A DNA stretch of 64,000 nt from Sphingobacteriales bacterium. GTDB taxonomy: Bacteria; Bacteroidota; Bacteroidia; Chitinophagales; Chitinophagaceae. Position 1 is the first letter of the stretch; each line of letters begins with the position of its first letter. The stretch is from the NCBI GenBank assembly GCA_016708305.1, contig JADJGB010000008.1, positions 558,001 to 622,000 of the forward strand, written 5' to 3'. Shown one piece after another: positions 1-11,293 of the stretch. The notes beneath the pieces are model-generated. The model saw nothing but the letters and a program-made list of their open reading frames with translations. It made no database searches and was not told where the DNA came from. The translations under genes and the position numbers were made by a program.

Positions 1-177
1 CTTGAATTTTGAAAGATTGCTTTGCAAAGTATTTAATGGAATATTTACGGCTCCCTTCACACTACCGCTTCTAAATTCACCGGTTGTTCTTACATCTACC
101 AGATAAGCGCCGTCATTGATGATGGCTTCCAGTTCGGCGCTGTTGTCGCTAAATAATTTTTTTAAAAATCCTAACAT
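1..177 (-). CDS. Rhodanese-like domain protein (partial, runs off window)
   Basis: The reverse-strand reading frame begins MLGFLKKLFSDNSAELEAII and continues with VDVRTTGEFRSGSVKGAVNI, the typical start of a single-domain rhodanese (D-V-R, then E-F, then G-A-x-N-I-P). The catalytic cysteine loop lies beyond base 1, so activity cannot be judged. Such small rhodaneses carry sulfane sulfur. The neighbouring gene is a metallo-beta-lactamase/rhodanese protein, which suggests a shared role in sulfide or persulfide handling. The start codon is the ATG at 177-175. Confidence 0.8.
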   Translation of the reverse strand, partial: MLGFLKKLFSDNSAELEAIINDGAYLVDVRTTGEFRSGSVKGAVNIPLNTLQSNLSKFK

Positions 178-260
178 GTTTTTTTAATAAAGTTTAAATA
201 ATTGAAATTCAATATTATATAAGTATATCTTCACAATCCTGTTGTTGCTTTAAGTCTTTT

Positions 261-1672
261 CTAAAGCATTGTTGTCGGGCACACATAATTGGTGAGGTTA
301 AACATGCCTGAGTTTTTAATCTCTTTAAATCCGCTCATCACATCCACCAGATTATTGTAGCCTCTGGCTCGAAGGATAGAAATGAAGGTCATGCTGCGAT
401 AACCTCCTGCGCAATGCACGTAGGTAATTTCTTCTTTAGGTACCTCGGCAATATAATGATTTACAAAATCAAGCGGCAGGTTTTGAGCACCAATAATATG
501 TTCGCTTTTATGCTCACTTTCTTTTCGCACGTCCAGAATTTTGGCGTTTCCAATTTCGGCTAATTCTTCGGCCGTAATGCTGAAAATTGTGTCTGTTTCT
601 TTTCCGGAAGCTTTCCAGGCTTCAATGCCTCCTTCTAAATAACCGATGCAATAATCGTAACCCACACGAGCCAGACGGGTAACCACCTCTTCTTCGCGAC
701 CATTATCGGCTACAATCAAAATCTCCTGTTTTACATCCGGGATAAGCGTACCCACCCACACTGCAAAACTGCCATCAATACCAATATTTACCGAGTTGGG
801 TACAAACGCTTTGGCAAATACCTGTGCGCTTCTTGTATCCAGTATCAATGCGCCGGTGCTGTTGGCGGCTTCTTCAAATGCTTCTGGCGATAGCGCACGG
901 TTTCCCCTGTCTATCACGTTGGTAATACTTTCGTATCCCTGAATGTTCATCATCACATTTTGAGGAAAATATTGAGGTGGCTCGGTAAGGCCGTCTGTTA
1001 CTTCTTTTACAAACTGGTCTTTTGAAAGCGCCAGATTTAAAGCATAATTGGTTCGTTTCTGATTTCCCAGCGTGTCGCTTGTTTCCTTGCTCATATTTTT
1101 GCCGCAGGCGCTTCCGGCTCCATGTGCAGGATACACAATAATATCATCTGCCAATGGAATTATTTTCGTGCGTAAAGATTCAAATAAATGACCGGCGAGC
1201 TTTTCCTTAGTAAGGTCCGATGCCACTTTTTGCGCCAGATCGGGTCGGCCTACATCGCCAATGAACAATGTATCGCCTGAGAAAAGAGCGGTTTCTTTGC
1301 CTTTTCATCAATCAAAAGGTAACAAGCGCTTTCCATGGTATGGCCCGGAGTGTGCAGTACTTTCATTTTTACATCGCCCAGTTCAAAAATTTGTCCGTCA
1401 GTGGCAATCAGTGCATCATAACCCATTGTAGCGGTAGTGGGACCAAATACTATTGTAGCGCCGGTTTTGGCTGCCAGGTCCACGTGGCCGCTCACAAAAT
1501 CGGCATGAAAGTGCGTTTCAAAAATGTATTTGATCTTTACATTGTCCTTTTCTGCCCTGTCAATATATGGTTGCACTTCTCTAAGCGGGTCAATAATTGC
1601 TGCGTCGCCATTGGAAGTGATATAATAGGCTCCCTGGGCAAGACATCCGGTGTAAATTTGTTCTATTACCAT
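261..1672 (-). CDS. Persulfide dioxygenase-like metallo-beta-lactamase with two rhodanese domains (frameshifted)
   Basis: The N-terminal half is an ETHE1/Blh-type metallo-beta-lactamase fold with the metal motif THFHADFVSGH and a later H in TPGHT. Two rhodanese domains follow. The first has no active-site Cys (LIVADNGREEE), while the second has HCAGGYRS, an intact cysteine loop. The family oxidises glutathione or low-molecular-weight persulfides to sulfite and passes sulfur on. The frame breaks near 1295-1300, where a run of A (T on the plus strand) is one base short; restoring one base rejoins DEKAKK to ALFSGDTLFIGDVGRPD. Start is the ATG at 1672 (MVIEQIYTGCL). A -7 motif lies at 1749-1756. 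The gene is divergent from holB. Confidence 0.85.
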
Positions 1673-1748
1673 GCTGAAAATTTTGACAAAATACAGGAAA
1701 TCAAATTGTTTAATATGTAACAACTGTCACAAAGCTTTGTTGATAAGG

Positions 1749-1756
1749 CAAATATA
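1749..1756 (-). promoter_or_regulatory. Bacteroidota -7 promoter element for the persulfide dioxygenase-like gene
   Basis: Reverse-strand TATATTTG matches TAnnTTTG, about 77 bases upstream of the start at 1672. A clear -33 TTTG is not evident. Confidence 0.45.
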
Positions 1757-1795
1757 ACTCATGGTGAAAGATAGTCATTCTGGTTAACAAATTAC

Positions 1796-1803
1796 TACAT
1801 TTG
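1796..1803 (+). promoter_or_regulatory. Bacteroidota -7 promoter element of holB
   Basis: TACATTTG matches TAnnTTTG and ends four bases before the ATG at 1808, so the transcript would have almost no leader. Confidence 0.5.
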
Positions 1804-1807
1804 CTCC

Positions 1808-3043
1808 ATGTTATTTAGTGATGTTATCGGACAATATGCATTGAAAAAGGGCTGCCGGAGTTGATGCGTGAAAATCGTTTGGCACATGCCTTTGCTTTTT
1901 TTGGGTAAAGAAGGCAGTGGAGCGCTCCCTTTAGCCCTTGCTTTTGCACAATATGTTATGTGTCAAAAGGTTAACCTGCCCAAAAAGTCATCGGAAACGA
2001 CTTCAAGCCTTTTCGAATCATCCCTGTTTGGCAGTGAATCACCTTCTTCGGCTAAAGAAGAAACCGCTACACTGCCTTTGGAAGATGTATGCAACACCTG
2101 TCCCTCCTGCCTCAAAATGGCCGATATGGTGCATCCCGATGTTCATTTCAGCTACCCAATAGTACCAAAAAAATCAGGACAGGCTATTATCTGTACCGAT
2201 TATATTACCGAATGGCGGGAGTTTATTAAGAGTTATCCTTATGGTAATGTGTATGACTGGCTTCAGTTTATAAATGCCGAAAACAAGCAGGGGAATATCA
2301 ATGTGCATGAGTGCAATGACATTATTCGCAAACTCAATCTCAAAAGTTTTGAAGGCGGGTATAAAATATTGATTATGTGGTTGCCCGAGTACCTTAAAGA
2401 AGCAGGCAACAAGCTCCTGAAATTAATAGAAGAGCCGCCTGAAAAAACTTTGTTCATTTGGTAGCCGAAAGTGACGAGAACATTTTGCCCACCATTTTGA
2501 GCAGATGCCAGATTATAAAGTTCCTAAACTCGATGATGCCGACATCGAAAAGGCATTAGTTGAAAGAAACAAAAGGATTCAGATATTGCCCGCCGAATCG
2601 CTTCAGTAAGTCAGGGCAATTACCACGAAGCACTTCAGATTTCGCAACATGCAGACGAAGACTGGCAATCGCTGTTGCGAGAGTGGCTCAATGCTATTTT
2701 GAAAACTGGACCTATGGCTCAGGCCAAATGGGTGGATGAGATTGCCAAACTGGGCAGAGAAAAACAAAAGCAGTTCTTACGTTACTACCTGCACCTTCTG
2801 CAACTGGCCTTAAAAATAAAGGCTATGCCCGAAATGGCAGCCAATTACCCCTCAAAAGACCTGGATTTTTCACAACGATTGAATAAAATTGCCGGTTTTT
2901 CGCAAATTCAGGCGATTGCAGAAGAACTGGACAACGCCGTTTATTATATTGAACGCAATGCCAATGCCAAAATGCTTTTTATGGCACTTACAATCAAAAT
3001 TTATTATATTATACAAAACAATATCGTACTTTTGAATGATTGA
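1808..3043 (+). CDS. holB: DNA polymerase III delta-prime subunit (three frameshifts)
   Basis: This is the clamp-loader subunit of the replicative polymerase, an AAA+ protein. Visible features are the start MLFSDVIGQYALKK, then RLAHAFAFFGKEGSGALPLA (a degenerate Walker A as usual in delta-prime), the zinc cysteines in CNTCPSCLKM, the stretch KLIEEPPEKTLFI, and the sensor segment ILPTILSRCQIIK. The frame breaks near 1852-1858, again at about 2459 (FI then LVAES) and near 2575-2582, then runs through IARRIASVSQGNYHEAL to the end. Three shifts in an essential single-copy gene are best explained as consensus errors. ricT follows, as is common in Bacteroidota. Confidence 0.88.
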
Positions 3044-3369
3044 GGCTGACAGATTTTGTGTTTGACAGGTTTTTGTACAAATGCAATCATTTACCAAATA
3101 CGCATAATATAGGGAGATTTTGTTTCTAATATAAATCATGCGCTTGGGTTTTCTGGTGCATTTGTACAAAAATTATTTTGGTAATTTGAAAAAAGGAATT
3201 AGAAGTAAAGCTAAATATACAAAACAAAATAAGTTACAATTTATTGATTATCAATATTTTAGTATTTAACTGATTGGTTGGCTGTGTTTAAGACATTTAC
3301 TTACACACAGAAAGATTAAAATTCTTTTCTATTTCTTTTTTTCAAAAAAATAATTTAAGGAGTTTAAAA
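3044..3369. other. Intergenic region with a perfect 16-bp inverted repeat
   Basis: No gene is visible in these 326 bases. TTTTTGTACAAATGCA at 3070-3085 and its exact reverse complement at 3157-3172 are 71 bases apart. Each arm also contains the palindrome TTTGTACAAA. An AGGAG-like ribosome-binding site lies just before the ricT start at 3370. Confidence 0.6.
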
Positions 3370-4554
3370 ATGGGTTGTGCAACTATAAGTTCTACTGGGA
3401 ATAGTGTAATGCCAAAAGGATGCAAAAGTCATGGTACTTGTGGTACCGGCGGCTGCAACCGTATGAATACCTACGATTGGCTACATAACCTTCCGGTAGC
3501 AGATTTGGATGATTATTGCAATGTGATTGAAGTAAGTTTTAATCAGGGTTCCAGAAAGGATTTTTTTAGAAATACCACACTTCAACATTTTGAAAAAGGC
3601 GAACTGATAGCTGTAGAAGGCGTAGGCGGTTTTGATGTTGGCAACATTTCGCTCACCGGCGAAATCGTGAGGCTGCAAATGAAAAAGCGCGGTGTAAAAG
3701 AAACCAACCCCGACATGAAAAAAGTTTTGCGTCATGCCAATGAACGTGATCTGGAGCAATGGCGTACCAACAAAAAGCGCGAGCCGGAAGCGATCGTACG
3801 AAGCAGGGCAATAGCCAAGCAGCTGAATCTTGACATGAAAATCAGCTTGGTAGAAATGCAGGCAGATGGCCGCAAGGCTACGTTTTATTACATTGCCGAC
3901 GGCAGGGTAGATTTTAGAGAATTGATTAAGGTATATGCTTCGGAGTTTAAGGTAAAGGTAGAGATGCGGCAGATTGGCGCCAGGCAAGAAGCAGGAAAAG
4001 TAGGTGGCATCGGGAGTTGCGGCAGAGAGTTGTGCTGCTCTACCTGGCTTACCGATTTCAAGTCGGTAAATACCACAATGGCGCGTTATCAAAATCTTTC
4101 CATTAATCAAACCAAACTAAGTGGCCAGTGCGGTAGGCTGAAATGCTGCCTCAACTACGAACTGGATACCTATTTGGATGCATTGCAAAATTTCCCTGCT
4201 GATTGCGACCAGTTAAGAATTTCTAAAGGAACAGCCACGCTAATAAAAAAGGATATTTTCAAAAGCCTGATGTGGTACTCGCTACCCGACAGCAACCGCC
4301 AATACCCATTAACGATTGAAAGGGCAAAAGAAATAAGGGCGCTAAACCTGAAAAATGAAATACCGGACGAATTGGAAGCAGTAGAAATTGTAGCAACCAG
4401 ACCAAAAGAAATTGAGCCGGAGTTTGTGGATGTGGTGGGACAAATTTCACTGAGTTCGCTCGAAAGGGCCGATAGGAAAAAGAAGCATCAGCAGTCAAAG
4501 AGGCATCGTACCAAACCCAAAAACAACCCAAATAATAATTCAAAGCAAAAATAA
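3370..4554 (+). CDS. PSP1 domain protein, RicT/YaaT family
   Basis: The 394-residue protein has a Cys-rich N-terminus (residues 18-29, CKSHGTCGTGGC), then a PSP1 domain with the family signatures GGIGSCGRELCCSTWL and LSGQCGRLKCCLNYE, and a basic Asn/Lys-rich tail. RicT proteins in Firmicutes form an iron-sulfur complex affecting RNA processing and development; the role in Bacteroidota is not defined. The start is supported by the AAGGAG box about eight bases upstream. The gene is intact. Confidence 0.88.
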   Translation: MGCATISSTGNSVMPKGCKSHGTCGTGGCNRMNTYDWLHNLPVADLDDYCNVIEVSFNQGSRKDFFRNTTLQHFEKGELIAVEGVGGFDVGNISLTGEIVRLQMKKRGVKETNPDMKKVLRHANERDLEQWRTNKKREPEAIVRSRAIAKQLNLDMKISLVEMQADGRKATFYYIADGRVDFRELIKVYASEFKVKVEMRQIGARQEAGKVGGIGSCGRELCCSTWLTDFKSVNTTMARYQNLSINQTKLSGQCGRLKCCLNYELDTYLDALQNFPADCDQLRISKGTATLIKKDIFKSLMWYSLPDSNRQYPLTIERAKEIRALNLKNEIPDELEAVEIVATRPKEIEPEFVDVVGQISLSSLERADRKKKHQQSKRHRTKPKNNPNNNSKQK

Positions 4555-4674
4555 AAGAAAGAATTTTTTCATTTTTCGACTTCAAAGCCATAAATACCTG
4601 TTCAATAGAGGAAAAAATTCTTTTGCCCTTTGGGCTTATTTTGTAAATTGAAGGAGTTTTTACCAGCTTAAATT

Positions 4675-6032
4675 ATGAATATTAAAAATAACATACTTGA
4701 AACCATTGGCAATACGCCACTTATCAAACTAAATAAAATAACCAAAGATTTACCCTGCACCGTATTGGCAAAAGTTGAGTATTTTAATCCGGGTAATAGT
4801 ATAAAAGACCGGATGGCGGTGAAAATGGTGGAAGTGGCCGAAAAAGAAGGCAAGTTGAAACCGGGCGGCACTATCATTGAAGGCACCAGTGGAAATACAG
4901 GCATGGGCCTGGCGCTGGCAGCCATTATAAAGGGGTATAAATGTATTTTTGTTACTACTGATAAACAATCTAAAGAAAAGGCAGATGTAATGAAAGCGCT
5001 GGGCGCTGATGTGATTGTTTGTCCAACCAACGTTGAACCCGAAGATCCACAAAGTTATTATAGCGTTGCAGCGCGGCTGGCTACAGAAATCCCCAACTCC
5101 TATCACATGAATCAATATGATAATCTTGCCAATCGCGAAGCTCATTACGAAACCACCGGTCCCGAAATTTGGGAACAGACAGACGGAAGAATCACACATC
5201 TTGTGTGTGCGGCCGGTACAGGAGGCACTATCACCGGAGCAGCCATGTACTTGAAAGAAAAAAATCCGAACGTAAAAATCTGGGCGGTAGATGTGTATGG
5301 GTCACTCCTTACAAAATATTTCAAAACCGGCGAGGTGGATATGAATGAAGTGCATCCCTATTTCAGTGAGGGGTTAGGCGAAGATTTTGTACCCAATAAT
5401 TACGATATGTGCGTTATTGACGATTTCGTTCAGGTTACTGATAAGGATGGCGCAGTGATGACCCGAAAATTAGCTAAGGAAGAAGGAATTTTTTGTGGAT
5501 ACAGTGCAGGGAGTTGTATTCAGGGATTAATGCAACTGAAGGATTCATTAAAAGAAGACGATGTGGTAGTATGTATCCTGCACGACCATGGCAGCCGCTA
5601 CGTGGGTAAAATTTACAACGACCAGTGGATGCTGGAAAGAGGGTTTTTGGAAGTAAAAACTTTTAAGGACATTATCAATGGCAGGTCTTCTACGCATCAA
5701 TTAGTAACCGTATCGCCTAAGCAAACAGTAGGTGAAGCTGTTGAACTGATGAAAAATACGATATTGAACATTTACCCGTGATGCAAAACAACGAATTGAT
5801 AGGCGCTATCAGCGATAATGGTTTGTTTCAAAAAATATTTTCGAACCCCGATTTGAAAAATGAATCAATTGAATCTGTCATTGAGCCGCTATTGCCGATT
5901 GTGAGTTTTGATACCCCAATAGAGAAGTTGAAATTTTATATAACAAAAGATAATGGTGCGGTTTTGGGTAAAGACGAAGCAGGTATGTATCATATTGTTA
6001 CAAAATACGATGTCATTCAGTCTCTTGGATAA
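4675..6032 (+). CDS. Cystathionine beta-synthase, PLP enzyme plus CBS domain pair (frameshifted)
   Basis: The PLP-dependent fold II domain shows the Schiff-base region GNSIKDRMA (catalytic Lys), the substrate loop EGTSGNTGMG and the phosphate-binding loop CAAGTGGTITG. A C-terminal CBS-domain tail follows (TVSPKQTVGEAVELM). The enzyme condenses serine or homologues with homocysteine, or acts as a cysteine synthase. The frame breaks near 5755-5758, where a run of A is one base short; with one A added the protein reads through IEHLPVMQNNELIGAISD to the stop at 6032. A plain CysK is shorter and lacks CBS domains, so beta-synthase is preferred. Confidence 0.85.
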
Positions 6033-6046
6033 AAGGTGATTTTTCA

Positions 6047-8171
6047 TTGAACGAACAACTTTTTAATTTAATTGAGTACACTTCACGCAGTGTTTTCTTA
6101 CCGGAAAGGCAGGAACCGGTAAGACAACCTTTTTAAGCCAATTTGTAAAGAAAACAAATAAAAACTATATCATTGCAGCGCCCACCGGAATTGCCGCCAT
6201 TAATGCCGGTGGTGTTACACTACATTCACTGTTTTACCTGCCGCTTACCAATTTTGTGCCAACCGTCGAATATATTGACAGAAACATTGCCATCAACATT
6301 CCGCAACTCATTCCTCATTTCAAATACAGAAAAGAAAAACTCAAGCTGTTGCGAAAATTGGAAGTATTGATAATTGATGAGGTTTCCATGCTGAGGGCCG
6401 ATGTTTTGGATATGATAGATATGGCGCTGCGGTCGGCAAGGCGTTCTCCACTGCCTTTTGGCGGTGTACAGCTTTTAATGATAGGAGATTTGTATCAACT
6501 GCCTCCTGTAGTAAAATCAGCATCGGAACAAATATTGTATCAACACTACAAATCGCCCTTCTTCTTTGATGCAAAAGTTTTGGTGAATATTTCATTGCTT
6601 ACTGTAGAGTTGAAAAAAGTATATCGCCAAAGCGACCAACAGTTTTTGCAATTGCTGGATGCCATCCGGAATAATGATTTTGATAGTTTAGATTTTGATT
6701 TATTACATTCAAGATACCAGCCTCAGTTCAATGCGCAAGAGTCGTACATCTATCTGGTTTCACACAATTATATGGCCGACCAGATTAATGGAGAAAGGCT
6801 TAAAGCCTTGCCCGAAAAAGCCAGAAAGTATGAGGCAAAAATTGAAGGTGAATTCAAAGAACATTTATACCCCAATGAACCCGAACTGATCCTCAAAGTG
6901 GGCGCTCAGGTTATGTTCATCCGAAATGACAGTTCTGAAGAGAAAAGGTATTACAATGGACTTTTGGCTAAGGTGGTTAAGTTAGAAGAAGATGGGGTAA
7001 CAGTAACTCCGGATGGACAGGAAAGGGAAATAAGCGTGGAGCGTGAGGTATGGGAAAACAATAAATATTATGCTGATGACGACAATAAAATAAGAGAAGA
7101 AGTAGTGGGTAAGTATGAACAGTTTCCCTTCAGGCTGGCATGGGCAGTTACTATTCATAAAAGTCAGGGCTTAACTTTCGACAAAGTGATTATAGATGCC
7201 GGACAATCCTTTGCCAGTGGGCAGGTGTATGTGGCGCTTAGCAGGTGCCGTACACTGGAGGGAGTCGTTTTAAAATCCAAAATACATTCTTCGGCAATCC
7301 TAAATGACTCCCGAATTGCTGATTTCCAATTTCAAACCCGAATTGATTATGAAATAGATGAATTAATCCATACTGAAAAATATAACTATGCGCTCCAAAA
7401 AATGCTTCAAACCATAGACATAAGATGGCTAAAAAATGAAATGCAACAATGGCTGAATAATAACGCAGGCAGCAAATCAGTAATATTTAAAAAGGAAGGG
7501 AAAGAAATTAGCTCAACGGATATTCTAAAAACTATTGATGAATTGTCGCTGGTGTATGAAAAGTTTTTAAACTATGTAAACGCAATCAACCAAAGAGAAA
7601 GAACGGAGGAGCATTGGCTTCTGATCGAAAATAAAAGCGCGGGGCGGTGCAGTACTTTTATGACAAAGTGAATCAGGAGGTTTTTTCTACTCTTATAGAC
7701 TTATATAGCAGGACCAAAGGTGTAAAAGGATTAAAAGAATTAAATAAATCCTTAAAATCTTTTTTGGACAATTTGGAAGATTATTTGTCCTCTCTTACAA
7801 GCCTGACGTTATTAGATAAGAAACTATTGCAAAACAAAAAGGAAAGAATGAATGTGAAAATTGAAAAAACTGCCTCGCATTTGATTTCTTGCGAAATGTT
7901 TCAAAAAGGCAAAATGCCGGAAGAAATTGCTGAGGAGCGAGGATTTGCAATCAGCACTATTTATGACCACCTTGCCAAAACAGCATCTACGCCGGATTTT
8001 GACATAAAACGACTTTTTAAGGAGGAGCAAATTTTTCAGTTTCAGAAAATTTTTGAAAAAGAAACCTGCACCGGTCTTACAGCATATAAACAAGCCTTGC
8101 CTCCCTCTTTTGAGTTCAATGAAATAAAGATCCTATTGAAGTACTTTAGCAGCAGAGCCGGTAAAGTTTAA
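6047..8171 (+). CDS. Pif1/RecD-like SF1 helicase with C-terminal HTH region (two frameshifts)
   Basis: It reads from a TTG start at 6047 (M-N-E-Q-L-F). The ATPase core has Walker A FLTGKAGTGKTT, Walker B LIIDEVSML, the GDLYQLPPVV motif, and the SF1B C-terminal motif WAVTIHKSQGLTFDKVIID followed by VALSRCRTLEGV. The C-terminus contains a winged/HTH segment (EIAEERGFAISTIYDHL) as in RQC/HTH_40-fused helicases. One T appears to be missing near 6100-6104, before Walker A, and there is a second shift near 7640-7648. The likely role is DNA unwinding in repair or recombination. It follows the cystathionine synthase with a 14-base gap. Confidence 0.82.
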
Positions 8172-9862
8172 AACCAAAAATCTCTTCGTCCAATATTCCA
8201 CCTCAGTCCGGCGCTCAATACTGTGCCGGTTTTGGTAGGAATAATAGGAGCGGTTATTGCTTTTTGTTTTCTTATCAATCCATTCAACTCAATAAATAAG
8301 TTCTCTTTCAGCTCATAAGAAAATAACAGGCTTGCCATTGCAGTTTGCGTTTTCCAGCCGGAGCCTATGTAGTAACCATTGTCGCTCAGGCGGCCAAAGC
8401 TATTGGACAAAAACAGATTGCTTCCAAAATTTACATTAGCGGTACTGTCCTTCCCCTGAACATAAAACATTGCCTTGCCCTCAATCATCAGTTTAGGCAA
8501 AGGGCGATAACGCAATACGCCCAGATATTCATTAAAATTGGCCATTAAAGGATGAGCCAAAGGTTGATTATAATGTGAATAATTAGCAACAGAGTCATAA
8601 TGTGAATAGGTGAATGGTCTTACCCGATTCCATTCCAACTGCAAATCCAGATTTTTGATTTTCAGTACATCAATATATTTTAACCCCAATTGAAAACCAT
8701 ATTTATTGGCCCACCAGCCTTTATTGGATTTCATTTCAGATAATTTAAACTCATCCAACAACAACTGTCCGTATAGTTGAGCAGTTTTAAACATATTTGC
8801 TTTAAAATCAAGTCCAACCACACTGTTGTCTTTGCTTCCTGCATTTCTTTCTGCCGAGCGCAGGAATATAACAGGCACCAGATAGCCAAGCTCAAATTGT
8901 TTGGAACGACCAAATATCACCCCTTCAAAAAACCCAACGTTCAGCCATTTCGTAAGTCCAAGATCAAGATGGTGCATTGCAGCATATTTTTTTCCCAATA
9001 AAACATCACCTTCTCTTTGGTATGCGTTATGCAATTCCATAAACAAATTCTGATAATTGAATTTCCAGATTTTGGTATTTAATTTCAGAAAGAGCGCATT
9101 ATTGGAAAAATCACTAAGAAACAAACTACGCTGTCCATTGCCGATAAAATTTTTGTCGTACCCAAAAGCAATATCAACATATTTTGTAGCGCCAAAGGTT
9201 ATATATCCCTTTGCATCAAAATAATCTACTCCGCCTGCCGCCTTAAATTCTTTGTAGTAACCTTCTCCGGGCACTGCCTGCCTTTCCGATATCCATTGCT
9301 GCACGTAGGAAGGGTCTCGCTCCTGATTATCGGTAACCGATGCTACAAAGCCAATTCTATTAGCTATACGCCCTCTTACAACTGCACCTCTGGTATTATA
9401 AAACAAGCGTTGGTCATTATTGGACTCCTTCATCACTCCAAAATTGATGATTGGATTTATGGAAAGATCAAAATCTCTGCTATGCGTTTCATAAAAACCG
9501 GCAGGGTATTCATAAAAAGTATTTAAAACCGGCCTTTTACTTAGCAGGTCTTCTCTCATTTCCTCCGGCACCCATTCGATATTGTTTTTCAAAAGGCTTT
9601 CAATGTAATAACGATCTGCTTTGCTAAGTTCTACACCCGTACTGTCTTCATTCAGGTATTTCTTTACGGCGTTTACATAAAACTCTCGACTGAGAGGTTT
9701 GGTTTTTGAAAAATTTAGAACAGGGTCTTTTTGTGCTTTTATTTCCATCCGATCCAAAATAATCTCCTGCTTATCTCCCGATTGCGGGTAAGTTGTTTGT
9801 GCCAAACCCCAGACCGGCAATAAAACTAAAGCCAGCCTTAAAATGTATTTCTTAAATTGCAT
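8168..9862 (-). CDS. RemB/Wzi-like outer-membrane protein
   Basis: The 564-residue protein has an N-terminal signal peptide (residues 1-21, ending GLAQ). The rest is rich in alternating beta strands and ends with NIGRRDFWF, an aromatic C-terminus typical of an outer-membrane barrel. Overall it resembles the capsule-assembly Wzi / gliding-motility RemB family of Bacteroidota. Its stop overlaps the end of the convergent helicase gene by four bases. The precise function (surface polysaccharide attachment or motility) is inferred from family resemblance only. Confidence 0.65.
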   Translation of the reverse strand: MQFKKYILRLALVLLPVWGLAQTTYPQSGDKQEIILDRMEIKAQKDPVLNFSKTKPLSREFYVNAVKKYLNEDSTGVELSKADRYYIESLLKNNIEWVPEEMREDLLSKRPVLNTFYEYPAGFYETHSRDFDLSINPIINFGVMKESNNDQRLFYNTRGAVVRGRIANRIGFVASVTDNQERDPSYVQQWISERQAVPGEGYYKEFKAAGGVDYFDAKGYITFGATKYVDIAFGYDKNFIGNGQRSLFLSDFSNNALFLKLNTKIWKFNYQNLFMELHNAYQREGDVLLGKKYAAMHHLDLGLTKWLNVGFFEGVIFGRSKQFELGYLVPVIFLRSAERNAGSKDNSVVGLDFKANMFKTAQLYGQLLLDEFKLSEMKSNKGWWANKYGFQLGLKYIDVLKIKNLDLQLEWNRVRPFTYSHYDSVANYSHYNQPLAHPLMANFNEYLGVLRYRPLPKLMIEGKAMFYVQGKDSTANVNFGSNLFLSNSFGRLSDNGYYIGSGWKTQTAMASLLFSYELKENLFIELNGLIRKQKAITAPIIPTKTGTVLSAGLRWNIGRRDFWF

Positions 9863-9902
9863 AAGTTTTCAGGTATAGTTATGTTATCGAAATAAATTGC
9901 TG

Positions 9903-9910
9903 CAAACATA
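9903..9910 (-). promoter_or_regulatory. -7 promoter element for the RemB-like gene
   Basis: Reverse-strand TATGTTTG matches TAnnTTTG about 40 bases upstream of the start at 9862. Confidence 0.4.
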
Positions 9911-9941
9911 CATGCACTTTTATAAAAATTGAATAAAACTC

Positions 9942-11284
9942 ATGCAAATATATCTTTTAAAAAACATACAGGTTGTAAATGAAGGAAAAATAGTTGTCTC
10001 CGATGTTTTACTTAAAAACGGAAGAATCGAAAAAATGGCACCGGCAATTACTTTGGAGCCTGATGTAATAGAAATTGATGGCAGTGGAAAATATCTGTTA
10101 CCGGGAGTAATAGACGATCAGGTACATTTTCGCGAACCCGGGCTTACCCACAAAGCCACTATTTATACCGAAAGCAAAGCGGCAGTGGCAGGTGGTGTTA
10201 CCAGTTTTATGGAAATGCCCAATACGCAGCCGCCTGCATTCACTATGGATTTATTAGAAGAGAAGTACAAAATTGCAGAACATACTTCCCTGGCAAATTA
10301 CTCTTTTTATATCGGCGTAAATAATATCAATGCAGATGATGCCTTGCAGGCTAATGCAGTAAAAGACAAAGTTTGCGGAATAAAGATGTTTATGGGAAGC
10401 AGTACCGGAAACCTTTTGGTGGACAACCCTGAAGTGCTGCAAAAGAATTTTTTCAGAAAGCGAAATGTTGATTGCCACTCATTGCGAAGATGAAAAAATC
10501 ATCAGACAAAATCTGGAGAAGGCATTGTTTGAGGGCAGGGAACTTACTGCTGCCGACTATCCTGTTATCCGGAGCGAGGAGGCCTGTTTTCACTCTTCGC
10601 AATATGCGGTAAAACTGGCAAAAAAATACAACTCAAGACTGCATATCCTGCACATCAGCACCGAAAAGGAATTACAACTGTTTTCTAATGAGATGTCGCT
10701 AAAAGAAAAAAGGATTACTGCCGAAGTTTGTGTGCATCACCTTCATTTTACTGCCGATGATTATGCACTAAAAGGAAATTTTATCAAATGTAATCCTGCT
10801 ATCAAGGCGGCACACAATAAAGGGGCGCTTTGGGATGCCCTGCTTGACGACAGGCTCGATGTAATAGCTACCGATCATGCACCGCATACTTTTGCCGAAA
10901 AAAATGAGCCTTACCTGAAAGCACATGCAGGATTGCCGTTGGTACAACATTCATTACCGCTCATGTTATATTACCATTCCATCGGAAAGATTTCCTTAGA
11001 AAAAATTGTAGAAAAAATGAGCCATGCGGTAGCCGACTGTTTTCAGATTGCGGACAGAGGTTATATACGCGAAGGTTACTATGCAGATTTGGTAATCGTG
11101 GATCCGCAGAAAACATTTACTATTGCCAAAGAAAATATTTTGTACAAATGCGGCTGGAGTCCTTTGGAAGGGTTTCATATCCCGATAAGCATTACACACC
11201 TTTGTAAACGGTCATTTGGTTTATGGAAATACCGTGTGGAATGAGTCTATTAAAGGCCAACGTGTATTATTTAACAGAGACTAG
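9942..11284 (+). CDS. pyrC: Dihydroorotase (two frameshifts)
   Basis: This amidohydrolase makes dihydroorotate in pyrimidine synthesis. It has the metal motif DDQVHFREPGLTHK, the segment GGVTSFMEMPNTQPP, GIKMFMGSSTGN, the metal His residues in IATHCEDE and LHILHIST, and the catalytic motif VIATDHAPHT. The frame breaks near 10450, where AAGAATTT appears to have one base too many, and near 11199; beyond that it continues as FVNGHLVYGNTVW to a stop at 11282-11284. It resembles the class I dihydroorotase or allantoinase group; the pyrimidine role is preferred. Confidence 0.85.
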
Positions 11285-11293
11285 GAGATAGTT

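Noticed and set aside
1268..1720. 150-residue plus-strand frame
   Set aside because: Shadow of the metallo-beta-lactamase gene.
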